Made by a program: the position numbers and the translations under genes
Source: Morinoia aosen
Taxonomy: Eukaryota > Arthropoda > Malacostraca > Amphipoda > Talitridae
DNA: 64,000 bases
NCBI GenBank assembly: GCA_030386875.1
Contig: CM059573.1
Span: 26,391,891-26,455,890, forward strand
Direction of reading: 5' to 3'
Shown here: positions 1 to 11,790 of the stretch, in pieces
Layout of the letters: each line of letters begins with the position of its first letter
How positions within the stretch are numbered: the first letter of the stretch is position 1
The notes under the pieces: generated by a model
The model's input: the letters and a program-made list of their open reading frames with translations, nothing else
What the model was told of the DNA's origin: nothing
The model's database searches: none

Positions 1-639
1 TTCTCTGCAACATAGAACAATAATGTTTAAACCACACGAAATATGAAATTAAGCTATATTGAATGAGTAAAATGCAGCATCTGTAGTGAGTTTCAGAGTA
101 AATGCATTTGTTCATTTGATTTGAATTCACATCAACAATATTTGCATTTTTGTATATATTTGTATTTGACAAATATCGGGAACAGTGACGACCCAACTAC
201 AGTAAAGTGAGCACTGGAAACAAACCTTCGTTTAAAATCCCCTGAGAAGATCATTCCTCTCGTGACATAGAGTTGTATGAAGAAACACCGGCCACCAAAG
301 TTTCCTCTTAGTATGTACCAAGCTCCTTAACATTCGTAGACTTATACTAATTGCACATTCAAGTTGTAAAAGAGAGACACTACTGGTCACGAGGTCGTCT
401 TTTTACTATAATGTTTTTAATGAACTCAGAGAGGGTAAAAACGCCAGTGGACCAACTGCGCGACCGGCTTTTGCGAGGTAGAGACTCGTGCTCCAGCCTC
501 TTCAAACGAGCTAGACAATAGAAGACTCTAACGCTTCTTAAAAACCAGACCTTGAGAGGGAATTGTCTGAAGAGCGTTATTTTACGTAGTAATATGCGTA
601 GTTTACTGTTCAGGTGACTACCCTCCGTGTATGTACCGC
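1..639. other. Unassigned AT-rich sequence
   Basis: I see no open frame of note, no splice-flanked exon and no recognisable repeat here. It probably lies upstream of, or in a 5-prime intron of, the + strand gene whose exons begin near 3.7-4.1 kb. Confidence 0.5.
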
Positions 640-825
640 ATGTCTCACAAAAACCGGAACCGAGTATTTATTTTCCCGTATCAGTAATACCCGTAATTAT
701 TTTTCGAATCAGTAGTAATCAGTAATACCGCATAATGTTGCTTGAAATTAACTGCTTATAGTATTCTTTCATGGTATTACTGATACGGGAAAATAAATAC
801 TCTGTCGGGTTTTTGTGGGCACACT
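640..825. mobile_element. Foldback/MITE-like element with perfect 30-base arms
   Basis: Bases 662-691 and 773-802 are perfect reverse complements over 30 bases. Similarity continues outward through a shared CACAAAAACC block with small mismatches, so the element is about 185 bases. The word ATCAGTAATACC occurs twice in the left half and once inverted in the right. It has no coding capacity. Perfect arms suggest a fairly recent or conserved copy. I could not define a target-site duplication, so the superfamily is open. Confidence 0.8.
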
Positions 826-1738
826 GTGTAGGAGAACGTTCCTGACTATCGACGAAATTATGTACTTTGACCACGGCCGCGCCTAGCGATAAGGAATCTA
901 GGCCATCCATTTGCGCACCAAATTACCAATCAATAGAACTTTTAACCGACCACTTAGACTTCGGTAGTTTTGACAAGAAATAATATTCTAACGATCGTAG
1001 TATAGATTTATTCGAGAACGTATTATTCAAACACGACTGTAAAGTGTAAATCAACCAGTTTGACCAAAAGTGCTATCTTGAGGTCACTGAAATTAATGTG
1101 AACCTGCCTGCAGAAACGTGGAGGGAACAGCTACTCCTCTCAATTCATGTGATCGCGAAGACAGACGCCACAAACTGCTTGCAGAGAAAAGTCGAACCTA
1201 TTCCATTAACAACATTATACGTGTAGTATACGAGAGGTTGCCTTGTATCTATGTATAATTATTTCTGTTTCACGCAAATATTTGGTGTGAAACAACTGGA
1301 GGTGTTTGATTAACGTACCTGTGATGCAGGCTTCACTACCTACCGGGTGTGTGTATACGATTAACGATTATTATAAGGAATAAATTTGTTGGGTTCTATA
1401 GGTGCAGGATTATTTTAGGGAAAGTGCACAGAAGGTGAACCTGTATCACAGATACGCTCATCGCACACTTCTATATGGTTCTCAGACCGGTCTTCGTCCA
1501 AGCAATAATGTGGGCCAGCTAGTGGTGGCATAATCATCATTAATGTATTAAAACGCCACGCGTCTCCTTGAATTTATAAATAAATAAATAAGCTTATGTA
1601 TTTTTTGTACGTCATTTCTCCCATGTTATTACAATGTGAATCTCATTAAACACATTAAATTTGTAGAAAATTTTATACACTTAATTAGCAATAAAAGCAT
1701 TTAAGCATTAAGCATTTAATTAGCAATTAAGTAATTAA
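826..1738. other. Unassigned AT-rich sequence
   Basis: No supported gene. A short AAAT tetranucleotide run lies near 1575-1590. One weakly exon-like stretch follows a CTGCAG at about 1103-1108, but no good donor closes it. Confidence 0.5.
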
Positions 1739-2050
1739 GCACGGTTACTGCTTGCTTGGTTGGTCCGTCTCTGTGTCACGTTCTTAAAGGATGCTCAATG
1801 ACCGTCTCTGAGAGACGAATTTCACAAGTGCACAAGTATAAGAATATTTTAATCGCGAGTACTATTAGGATAGGTCCTTTGGTCCTTTGGTGAAGTTCGG
1901 ACGCTCTGGTCCAGGTCACGCCGAAGGCGCCGCCTCACAGCGCAAATATATTTGCGCCTCACAGATATATTTGTTTGTCATCTATGTCTTGAGACTTATT
2001 TAAGGGAACTTTCGAATCCCGCCATTTTCGACAGGTTGTGTGCACTAGTA
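1739..2050 (+). repeat. Dispersed repeat family R1, copy 1
   Basis: This segment aligns in the same orientation with 45336-45553. Shared landmarks in order are a CTTGCTTGG word, a GATGC-CAATGACC block, AGTATAAGAATATT-like and ATTATTAGGAT-like words, TATTTGTTTGTCATC and a terminal GTGCACTAGT-like end. Copy 1 has about 80 extra bases around 1870-1960, including the 18-base palindrome GCGCAAATATATTTGCGC. The two copies are clearly diverged, so this is an old interspersed element of unknown class. Confidence 0.75.
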
Positions 2051-3712
2051 AAATTTAAAATTAAAATTGCTTGACTCAGCAAAAAAAAATTTGTAGAATA
2101 TTAACAGAAATGGCTGCACAGTTCATTTAACAAAATACTCTGCATCGAAGACCTAAGACCTGAGAAGCCTCCCCACTGTAAGCTATATGTATGCTCAAAC
2201 AAATACTCCCTCCGTCGAGGGAGAAATGCCATGGTGAGGGATTGGTTTCCATTTCCACGTCCACGTACGCCAAATGAGCTGACCAGAGCCCGTTTCCCGG
2301 TACGTTTCGGGCTGTGATTCCTTCCATCAAATCTCCTTCTAAATGTTAACGAAGCGATTGTTTATAATTATTTTCTACTCGAAGTCAATGCACACTTGTG
2401 TTTCAATGGAGTGTATCAGTTTCATATTCATGAAGAGTAACTGAACAACAGCGATAGTGATACGTGTACAAGAGAATACTGCTTTAGAATTTCCAAGAAA
2501 AAAAGCCCGGAATTGAATATGACATAATGCACCGGTTAAGCAACGTTGTAAAATGTATTTTTAGCGATGATATACTGATGCTCCGAGAACATTAGAACAC
2601 GTTGTAGAGTTGATCACCGCACATCATCTCTGTGCTTTGAATGTTTCTTATCAGGACGCCCAAGGCGGAGCAGAACTATGTAATAAAAAGTTCACGTGCG
2701 GTTCTAGCAGGTTTTATCCGATGATGAACAGAATCGCATACAAAATAAATGTCACGCCCACATCATGAAACATTAAACAAGGTAGTTGCTCTCATAGAAA
2801 TGAGATATGTTCTTCATTTCCAACCATAGTTGTCACGTATGGTCCAGCAAGTAGTTAGTCCGTCCCATGGCTAAATATGGACGATAAATGATTGACCAAC
2901 ATAAACTGAATCCACTTATTCAAAGAACGGTTCTAAACAAGTACGCAACAATTAAAAAAAGTTATCTAGTATGTAGCTCACATTAGAGAAGTGATGCAAT
3001 TGATTCAGGTGCACGGAAGCATATTCGAAATATGTAAAGTTAGAGTAAGGAACAGAGGGATTTCCATCTCTTACAAAGAGGAGGAGACACGATATACCAC
3101 TGTTACACAGCACGATGAAAGAAGTCTTCGCGCATTGTATTTGAAAGACGGCCATCTCTCGCTGAGCCGATAATACTGAAATACTCTCGGTCTTTTCATC
3201 TCTAAATTCTGAATTAGCGAATGCAGAAGTGACTTCTATCCACAAGATTGTTATGGTATGGTTTTAAATATCAATATAAATTAAAACAATAAACTCGTAC
3301 TCTTTATACAATAAAATTTATTCGTATTTTTATAGTGGGATAACTGGAAACTTGAGAGGTATTTTAATTACTCTCTGTCCTGTCGCAAAGTGTATCATTT
3401 CGGTAGCATGTTGCATTAAGAACGTTAGCGTACTTAAGTAAAGGAAGCTTTACTGATCGTTTTTTACCGTTATAGAAATTAATCCAAAGACGCATGATCT
3501 GGAATCTCCAGGTCTGTGAGTAATTGCTCTCTTCCTTACAGGTTGTGAAAATAGATCCTTGAATAAAATATTTCTCCATAGTAAGCCTACAAGATACACT
3601 GATATCGTAAAACTAAATATCGCTTACACTCGAAGAACAGGCTTATTTTTTAGGTTTGCTTCAAATATGTGAGCGGCTGCTTATTATCAAGTATTTTCTT
3701 TTGCTTTTGCAG
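2051..3712. other. Unassigned sequence, probably intron
   Basis: Short open frames occur on both strands, for example 2127-2330 on the minus strand, but none has a supporting acceptor-donor pair. A good polypyrimidine acceptor closes the segment at 3711-3712. Confidence 0.45.
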
Positions 3713-3839
3713 GTTGCCTCAAGGATGAATCAAACTTCAATCTAGAACCCACAGGCCACAACCTCCCCTGCTACCAGCGTATTTGCCAGCCAAAAGTGTC
3801 GACAAAAATACGTTACAGTTTTCGCCGTCAAAGCGTGAG
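3713..3839 (+). CDS. Candidate cysteine-containing exon upstream of the membrane-protein exon
   Basis: A strong acceptor (TTTTCTTTTGCTTTTGCAG) precedes a frame entered in phase 1 that reads CLKDESNFNLEPTGHN, then LPCYQRICQPK. Three cysteines spaced C-x17-C-x4-C suit an extracellular segment. Two donors fit: GTGAGG after 3834 (phase 0) or GTAGAC after 3839 (phase 2). It is the best candidate for the next exon upstream of 4062/4078, which starts a protein that otherwise lacks a signal peptide. The catch is that splicing from 3839 to the obvious acceptor at 4061 puts a TAA at 4066-4068 in frame. Only the weaker acceptor after 4074, paired with the 3834 donor, keeps the frame open. It could therefore belong to another isoform. 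Confidence 0.5.
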
Positions 3840-4061
3840 GTAGACTTCCAAGTCAATGCCCGAACAGAAGTAGATCACTCACTCGAAATTTACCCACGAC
3901 AAGACTAGAAACGCTTCTGGTACTTAATTACAAAAAAGTTGGTTAGAAATTCGAAGCTCTGGTAACAATACACGAGCTAGAGTGAACAGCAAGAAATCTT
4001 TGAGCAGGTTTTACCTCTGTGCATCTACCTGCATCATTTTTTTAATCACCAACTTTTGCAG

Positions 4062-4918
4062 TAGATAAATCGAGGCAATGCAAGAGGTAAATAATGGGAA
4101 GGCAAGAAAAAAACGACATGCACCTCACTTACCTGTGAGAAGAACTGGTGAAGTGAATCGGAACCCAGCGCATGAAGTCCCAGCTCCTGAAGTGAAAGAA
4201 ACTAGCACAAATGCTGCTGTCATCAACAATGTAGTCCGTGAATCATCGCATTCTGGGCACGAGAGTGCGTTTTCAGTGAGCCAGGCCACGCTGAATAACG
4301 AGCGTCATTCAGAAAGAAACATAAACGACACAAAAAGACCAGATATCTCTGACCCTAAATACGTGCAAATGCCGCAATTGAATAGTAAAAATGAGCAAAT
4401 GCAGCGGGTAAAGAGTGATAAGCGTCGCAAGTACGCACCTAAGTCGGTAGAAGAATCAAGTTACAATTTAAGACGCATTAGACAAGCGGTTGAAGTACCT
4501 CCAGACGACGCTTCCAGGAGTGATGCAGCAAACAAGGGGCCACTGGAATTGTTCAGCAATCCAGTGCTCGCTCCCAAAATCGAGAATCTCATAAACGAAA
4601 CGCGAATCCTTGACCTTGAGCCCCGCCGCCAGGCAGTCCGACTCTCACTAACAAACACAACGCAGTCGACGGCGTTATTACCCGGTGATAAAAACAGCCT
4701 CCATCATCATCATCATCATCTGCCTGGACACTTCCACAATAGAGGCCATAATCACGCCATCAAGAGAGCTGCTCGGAAGCAGGCCATTCGAGCGAGACAA
4801 TTCGCAGCCATCGCCAGTTTCTTCGGGGCCAGAACTCGGCTCGATCAGGGCCAGAAGCTCTTCCCGAGACTGGACAGCGACACGACCAACGCGCAGGACA
4901 GCACCACCTTGCAGCCGG
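4062..4918 (+). CDS. First confident exon of a single-pass membrane protein (coding from 4078)
   Basis: The exon follows a strong acceptor (polyT, then AACTTTTGCAG ending at 4061) and ends at a consensus donor, CAGCCGG|GTGAGT, in phase 1. The ATG at 4078 has a purine at -3 and opens 280 codons plus one base; TAA at 4066-4068 blocks the frame just upstream. The encoded part is basic, polar and probably disordered: RKKR near residue 10, KRRK near 115 and a six-histidine run at 209-214 inside a His-rich stretch. N-x-T sequons lie at N83, N173 and N193. No signal peptide is visible, although the sequons and the downstream helix suggest this part is extracellular. An upstream coding exon is therefore possible. 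Family unknown. Confidence 0.75.
4702..4719 (+). repeat. CAT trinucleotide repeat encoding polyhistidine
   Basis: Six perfect CAT units inside the coding exon give six consecutive histidines, followed by an irregular LPGHFHNRGHNH stretch. It is a likely length-polymorphic site. Confidence 0.9.
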
Positions 4919-7810
4919 GTGAGTACTCCTTGTTCCTCTCCCTACGAGTTGTTCGGACAGTGAGTGTGTACGTGTGAGCGACGTCTTCCTCATGTATTGT
5001 TCCACGTCATTCCGTTCAGCTGAGGGCAGCCGGGCAAAGAAAAATGCTTGAAAATCAAGGTACGGGGATCTTACGGGTAAAATAATTTCAAAGGGCTGAT
5101 TTAAAAACTTTTAAAAAGAGTTGGAGAAGAAATTGCAGCTTGGAAGCGTGGTTTTCCAAAGTATACTTTTGCTATCCGTCAAAAGTTACTTGCTATTAAT
5201 TTTTCCGCTAGACAGTTGCTAGGCTCTTATGATCTTACATTGAATTTAGAAAAATTTCGATGTTACAGGAACATTTGCTATTTCTAGTATCATGACTTTC
5301 AATCTTCAACGCTATCATCTCTGGCTCAAATTTCAAGGGCATTCAAATTTCAGACACTTGATAGGCCATAATATCCTAGTCTGACTGAATCACAAGAAAA
5401 ATACCAACTATGAGCAGTAAAAATTTAATGGGAAGATAAGTGGGGCATTGTGCCTCACAAGCACTTGAGATACAGAGCATGGCACAATATTGTGCTGTTT
5501 TCTGAATTATATTCTGATGGTATCTCCTCGAGAGGTAAAAATATTTTCTAGACAAGAAGCGTTTGTGAAGAGTTCACCCAGAAGGAATAATATGAGCCTC
5601 TCACAATCATTTTCTCTCTGATAAATGTTTGATATCTACAAAATTCCGGCGAATTCAACTGCGTTGTTCAAATCGGTTTCGCGATTTCCAATGTTTTTTT
5701 CATTTTCTGGATCCATGCATGAAATTTTCAATTTTCTCCGATCAGTAACCTTAATTTGCACATTGAGCTATTGATAAATTACATTCAATGTATATATTCA
5801 GCAAGGACGTTGCTGCAAATTTATTTTAGAAATTGAAGAGTGATAGTTTTTTTGTGAGAAAATGTGTCCTGAGTTGTGTTGCAGACAAGTTTCCTACTCA
5901 AGATTGAGTTTTATATTTCAATTCAAATTTAGCTTTCTGTTTTTCAATTTAATTAATTATTGTAAGCTTCATTAACGACTTCTATGCTGAAGCTTTTGAT
6001 GTATCTGACGAGTGTCTAAACTGTATTTTCCAAAATTTAGTTCTCTTTTTTCAAAGTTTAGTTCTATGTCATAAAATCTAGTCCTCCATTTCATGACCAC
6101 GTTCTACTTTCTAGACCATACAGTAGTACTCTATTCTACGATCTAATCTCTGCCCCAAGGGTAAAGGATATTTCTAGAACTCTAGGTGTATATAGGACCC
6201 TATATATATTCTTTTCTGTGATCTACTATATTCCCAGGTCAAGTTTTACATTCCAGGACCTAGTTCTTTATCTAAAATCTACTTCAGTATTCCGATAACA
6301 CTGCCTTGTAAATCGAGTATTGAAATAAAACAAACAGAAAATAAACTAATATTTTTAAAGTTCAGCAAAACAGAACACATCTAAATTAGAGCCTTGAATA
6401 TTTCTGATAACAATCTGTATCGTACATTCAATAATACAAATACAGCTCCCTTGGCAGAAATTCCCTTTACTCTTAAAACGTTTGAATTTATCCACCACTT
6501 GAGTGACACGCTACGCAACGTACGGTTCATTTCTTACAACTAAGTTTTAATTGCAGTGGGAAATACGAACTAACCTTCCAGAACTCTAACCGGCCACAAA
6601 CAAGAAACAGAGCGCCGCTCAGTTAGATACTTTTTCCAGGAGAAGGATGCTTTTTGCCTAAGAATGTATCAAACTCCTTGGTATCGAAATTTTTCGTGAG
6701 CCAGTTTACTTACTAATTTCGAGTAGTTAGTTGTTTTAACCCAGTTTGAAATTCAATAACAAGTAAAATAGTTCGCTCAATGTAGTTATACTCAACCATT
6801 TCACTCCCCAAGTGAATAAATATTCCTCTCACTGAAATTACTCGAAGCAATTCACTTGACATTTGACAACTGAAAATAAACACAACAATAAGAAAGTCGC
6901 ACACTTCACATTGGAGGCTTTTTGCAAATGGTAAAAATTATTGCAGAACGGAGCAACAATCCCAGATTTTTGACCAATCATTTAAACAACAACAAAATCT
7001 ACCAATCATCTTTTCATAAACTGGAAGCCTACTAGTTTTACGCACGGCTAGGAGAAGTGTCATTTTGATTTACTCATGACTGAGAAAGAAATATATGAAT
7101 TGCATACGATCGTATTAATTATGTTCAAACACTTCATGAACAGTAATAATGACAGCTGCATTGTTTTAATTCTAGAAGCGGTAAAAACGGTACTATTTTA
7201 TCACTAATTTGTCGTGTGCGGCCAATACAATATGGATCGTGAACACAATTCAAAAAACGTCAACAAAAACTTGCCTGCCATTTTGTCATCGTGTAAATTG
7301 ACGTCATATTTGTTAACCTGAAACGTAAGCTGAACTTGAGGCCTCGAAGCTGCGTCACGTTTAGCGACATGGCACCGTACCGTATTTTCTATACTTTGTT
7401 AAAAATCTTCATCAGGAACTCATTGCAAAGGAAAAGATGCGAGAGAGACCTCTTCGTCCCGCACGTTTCCATCATTAAGTCAGGAGGCTGAAGAGAGCCG
7501 ACCGCACAAATAATTCGAGAAGGCTTGAAGTTCATCCTTGACACGAGTGCGAGCTCGCGCTGTAATCCCCAGCCCCGCACGAGCCGGGCCCCATAACCAG
7601 CCGACCTTGCAGGGGTCTGCTTAGAACCAGCCATTCCTGCTTCGGACACAGGGCATACGTCACTTCGGATGATCCATGCTTGTTGGGAAAAGTGTGACAT
7701 GATGAAATGAATGTTGGAAAGGTGTGCCAAAAGTCGTCAAGTTTTCATCGTCGTGTTTGGAAAGTCCTGGTTTCGATGAAATGAAGCAATTGATTTTGCT
7801 TTGAAGATGA
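4919..7810. other. Start of a long intron; nothing recognised
   Basis: This AT-rich sequence follows the 4918 donor. I see only short overlapping open frames and no splice-flanked exon. A modest GC-rich patch occurs around 7540-7640. Confidence 0.55.
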
Positions 7811-8040
7811 TTAACACGTTAGTTGCGATGGGTTAAACTGAAGTTCAATATTCAACTTAATTTTAAAGTCAAAAGTGATAAGCAAATTTGTAAATATCAA
7901 ATATTCACTGGGCCTGTTAAATACCATTAATTTAGAAAGGTTCTTAGTATTTTTCAAAACGACCCATCGATGGGTCGTTTCGCAGCAGGAAAAACCTAAC
8001 TACGACCCACCGGTGGGTCATACCGCAATGAATGTGTTAA
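7811..8040 (+). mobile_element. TTAA-bounded MITE, copy 1
   Basis: The element starts TTAACACGTTAGTTGCG and ends with its imperfect inverted repeat, CGCAATGAATGTGTTAA. TTAA sits at both outer edges, as in piggyBac-type targets. The interior carries the palindromic words ACGACCCATCGATGGGTCGT and ACCCACCGGTGGGT. It is 230 bases and non-coding. Related copies lie at 9009-9237 and 12421-12605. Confidence 0.8.
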
Positions 8041-8858
8041 TCACTGATTAAAAATGCATTACATCAAGTTCATCGAGTAAAGCGGCTATCTATTAGCTCA
8101 GCACCGTTTCTACATCGCAAAAATCATCCATTTTGTATTGATAAACATTGCTTTTTGAGCCCGCTGATTTTGCGCTATTGACTATTCCATGGTGTTGCTT
8201 CAGAATCACAGGAGAAATAACTTTTACTTCACGATAACTCAAAGCGAAAGTTTCCATCAGATGTCTCTCAAGTTAACTACTCTTCAAAGCTTCGTTTTGT
8301 TCAAGTCGTAATGAAGAGCAATGTGGTGCTCAAAACAAGCAGCAACTGATTATTAACTGAATTCGACTGACAAGAAAGTCACTACCATTTTCATTCCCTC
8401 TACTTTTAAGAGCTTATACTGTCTGTTATGCCCTTTAAGTATGTCTTTGCGATACGTTGCTTGTATAATTTCTCAATTGGACAATGCCATAAGCTGACAA
8501 GCACATATAGCAACGCGCTTAATTAAGAAGGCGTCAGCCTAGCGTAATGAGGGCAGCTGCAGCAGGCCGACCCTGCAGAGGAGCAAGATGATCAAGCGCA
8601 CCGCCCCGTCATTAGCGCGCCCTGCCACCGTGCACGCCAGCTGCCCCTGACCTCTGCCTGCGCTGCAGCGTGTCGCGGCCATGTTACGTCAAGTTTCCCT
8701 GACTGCCGCGCATTTCGGAACAACTATTTAAAGTTTTGAACGTTATGTGAACAACAGTGTACATGGCCCGTCAAAAAGGTGATTCGATGATGTTCGATAA
8801 AGCACGTACAACATGAAATCTGGCTAGGTGACGACCTTTCCATCGAAGAAGAACAAAA
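8041..8858. other. Intronic sequence with a GC-rich patch
   Basis: Bases about 8521-8715 are GC- and CpG-rich against an AT-rich background. Both strands hold short open stretches, but no acceptor-donor pair in a compatible phase stands out. This could be an unrecognised exon, a CpG-rich regulatory segment or an old insertion. Confidence 0.4.
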
Positions 8859-8965
8859 CCAAAGCTCAAATTGACTAAATACGAACTTATACAGTGCTAG
8901 CTCGATGACAAAAACCCAGAATTTTGTGTCAAGGACTATGTGACAAAAGACCATTATTTAGGATT
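8859..8965 (+). repeat. Dispersed repeat family R3, copy 1
   Basis: Starts CCAAAGCTCAAAT and contains AGTGCTAG-TCGATGACAAA-ACCC and TGTGACA-AAG words in the same order as 11791-11897. By eye the two are roughly three-quarters identical over about 105 bases. Non-coding. Confidence 0.7.
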
Positions 8966-9008
8966 AATTTTCAACTCGAGGGTCCTGTGAAAAATACACG
9001 GTTGTTTA

Positions 9009-9237
9009 TTAACACTTAGACTGTGACGGGTTAAAATGAAGTTCATCATACAACTCTAATTAATGTCAATTCAATTGATCAATTTAACAAATAAAAGCCA
9101 ATTATAATAGATTGTGCGTGCATTTGATGTTGATTAGGTATTTAGGAAAAATAAGTTCGTGACTACCAGTCGGTCAGCAGTCATATGAAAATCCCCTCCG
9201 TGACCACCGGTGGCTCACGCTGTAGTTAAAGTGTAAA
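9009..9237 (+). mobile_element. TTAA-bounded MITE, copy 2
   Basis: Starts TTAACACTTAGACTGTGACG and ends GTAGTTAAAGTGTAAA, an imperfect inverted repeat with one degenerate base in the terminal TTAA. The inner CCACCGGTGG and the left word GGGTTAAA-TGAAGTTCA-CA match copy 1. 229 bases, non-coding. Confidence 0.75.
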
Positions 9238-10195
9238 CTCCAGCCAACCAAACCGATCCTAAGCTTACATTTTCCGTCTTACTCTAATCAATGCTAACCT
9301 TCTCCAAGCAAGCGTTATTATCCGAAGCTATCCTAACTTATCCTAACCTAAGCCTGTAGATCGGGGAAAAATCAGGGTCATTTTTCAATTTTAGCAAACG
9401 AAGACTTGAAACATTAAAAAATGGATCCAGAAGACCCCCTGGAAATCACATCGCTCACTGCATCGTGATTTTTAGAAAAGACAAGGCAAATGCTCGGCGT
9501 AACACATTGTGGATCATTATTGCATCTATGGTATGGGTTTCCTCGGCAGCTTGGATAAATTTTTTTTCTGAAAATATTGCCTGAATCATTTCGGCGTGCA
9601 TTAAAATTGGAAGCGGTAGGTACGGAAAGACTACTTCCGTAAGTACGTTGGCTTGTTAATACATAGGTTGAATTCAGCAGTATTTTTAACTAAAGTGATG
9701 GCACCAGCTTCAATATTCGTCTGAGACACAACACATCTCAACTCTTCAAAGCCCAAAAGGCCCATAAAATTTCCTTAAAGCAAACAACATCAAATGGTGC
9801 ATCAGAAGGGCTATTTTGAGTCAACTACAAAAGGAGCATATGCGAACCACCAGCCACTGTGGAGGCTGGACTGGTGAAAATCTGAACTCGTTTTGACGTC
9901 GTTTCCGCTGTCGAACAGAGAGGAGTATAGCGATGTGGGTCGACGCAATCCTGACAGAGGGCTACATGACACGAGTAATGGCAAAGTGAACTTCTTAATT
10001 ACGAGTATTCTGCGTTGAATCGGCTAAGTGCCCATGTTGGAAAAATTTTTACCTAAGAGGCAGACAGAAGTTTAGTGCTCTCAGTATTTGAATGCACTTG
10101 ATGTGAAATTAGAAATTTTGTATAAAACCCAGCACGCCATAGGATACGAAGAGTCCGGTGGTGTAACATCCACACAAGCTGTATATACGGCATTT
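9238..10195. other. Intronic sequence; nothing recognised
   Basis: CCTAA-type words occur around 9300-9355 (CTAACCT, CCTAACCTAAG), as is common in scattered insect sequence. They do not form a tandem telomeric array. No gene supported. Confidence 0.5.
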
Positions 10196-11715
10196 GTGGT
10201 GCGGGAGTCGGAGTCGCGGTGCTGGAGTCGGAGTCGTGGTGCTGGAGTCGGTCTCGTGGTACTGGAGTCTGAGTCGTGGTGCTGGAGTCTGAGTCGTGGT
10301 GATGGAGTCTAAGTCGTGGTACTGGAGTCTGAGTAGTGGTGCTGCAGTCTGAGTCGTGGTGCTGCAGTCTGAGTCGTGGTGCTGGAGTCAGAGTCGTGGT
10401 GCTGGAGTCAGAGTCTAGGTGCTGGAGTCTGAGTCGTGGTGCTGCAGTCTGAGTCGTGGTGCTGGAGTCTGAGTAGTGGTGCTGCAGTCTGAGTCGTGGT
10501 ACTAGAGTCTGAGTCGTGGTGCTGGAGTCTGAGTCGTGGTGCTGGAGTCTGAGTCGTGGTACTGGAGTCTGAGTAGTGGTGCTGCAGTCTGAGTCGTGGT
10601 GCTGCAGTCTGAGTCGTGGTGCTGGAGTCAGAGTCGTGGTGCTGGAGTCAGAGTCTAGGTGCTGGAGTCTGAGTCGTGGTGCTGGAGTCTGAGTGGTGGT
10701 ACTGGAGTCTGAGTAGTGGTGCTGCAGTCTGAGTCGTGGTGCTGGAGTCAGAGTCTAGGTGCTGGAGTCTGAGTCGTGTTGCTGGAGTCTGAGTCGTGTT
10801 GCTGGAGTCTGAGTCGTGGTGCTGGAGTCTGAGTCGTGGTACTGGAGTCTGAGTAGTGATGCTGCAGTCTGAGTCGTGGTGCTGCAGTCTGAGTCGTGGT
10901 GCTGGAGTCAGAGTCGTGGTGCTGGAGTCTGAGTCGTGGTGCTGGAGTCTGAGTCGTGGTGCTGGAGTCTGAGTCGTGGTACTGGAGTCTGAGTAGTGAT
11001 GCTGCAGTCTGAGTCGTGGTGCTGGAGTCTGAGTCGTGTTGCTGGAGTCTGAGTCGTGTTGCTGGAGTCTGAGTCGTGGTGCTGGAGTCTGAGTCGTGGT
11101 ACTGGAGTCTGAGTAGTGATGCTGCAGTCTGAGTCGTGGTGCTGGAGTCTGAGTCGTGGTGCTGGAGTCTGAGTCGTGGTACTGGAGTCTGAGTAGTGAT
11201 GCTGCAGTCTGAGTCGTGGTGCTGCAGTCTGAGTCGTGGTGCTGGAGTCTGAGTCGTGGTGCTGGAGTCAGAGTCGTGTTGCTGGAGTCTGAGTCGTGTT
11301 GCTGGAGTCTGAGTCGTGGTGCTGGAGTCTGAGTCGTGGTACTGGAGTCTGAGTAGTGATGCTGCAGTCTGAGTCGTGGTGCTGGAGTCTGAGTCGTGTT
11401 GCTGGAGTCTGAGTCGTGTTGCTGGAGTCTGAGTCGTGGTGCTGGAGTCTGAGTCGTGGTACTGGAGTCTGAGTAGTGATGCTGCAGTCTGAGTCGTGGT
11501 GCTGGAGTCTGAGTCGTGGTGCTGGAGTCAGAGTCGTGGTGCTGGAGTCAGAGTCTAGGTGCTGGAGTCTGAATCGTGGTGCTGGAGTCTGAGTAGTGGT
11601 GCTGGAGTCTGAGTGGTGGTACTGGAGTCTGAGTAGTGGTGCTGCAGTCTGAGTCGTGGTGCTGGAGTCAGAGTCTAGGTGCTGGAGTCTGAGTCGTGGT
11701 GCTGGAGTCAGAGTC
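10196..11715. repeat. Minisatellite 1: 20-base unit, about 76 copies
   Basis: The consensus unit is GCTGGAGTCTGAGTCGTGGT. From 10201 the array stays in exact 20-base register for 75 units with no insertion or deletion, then degenerates at 11701-11715. Variation is by substitution: GCTGGAG/GCTGCAG/ACTGGAG, GTCTGAG/GTCAGAG, CGTGGT/AGTGGT/AGTGAT/CTAGGT. Blocks of 6 and 12 units recur, giving higher-order periods of 120 and 240 bases. Because 20 is not a multiple of 3, apparent open frames in it are artefacts. Confidence 0.97.
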
Positions 11716-11790
11716 GAGCTACGCAAATCAGAAAGAGGGCCGTGAACCATTAATCAGGCAGCCGACTTCTTTAATCCAAGTCGGGCATAA

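Noticed and set aside
9290..9360. Telomeric TTAGG-type array
   Set aside because: Only scattered CCTAA words, no regular tandem of the five-base unit.
10088..11750. Open frames at the ends of the 20-base array
   Set aside because: They are made of repeat units; variant units introduce stops at intervals elsewhere.
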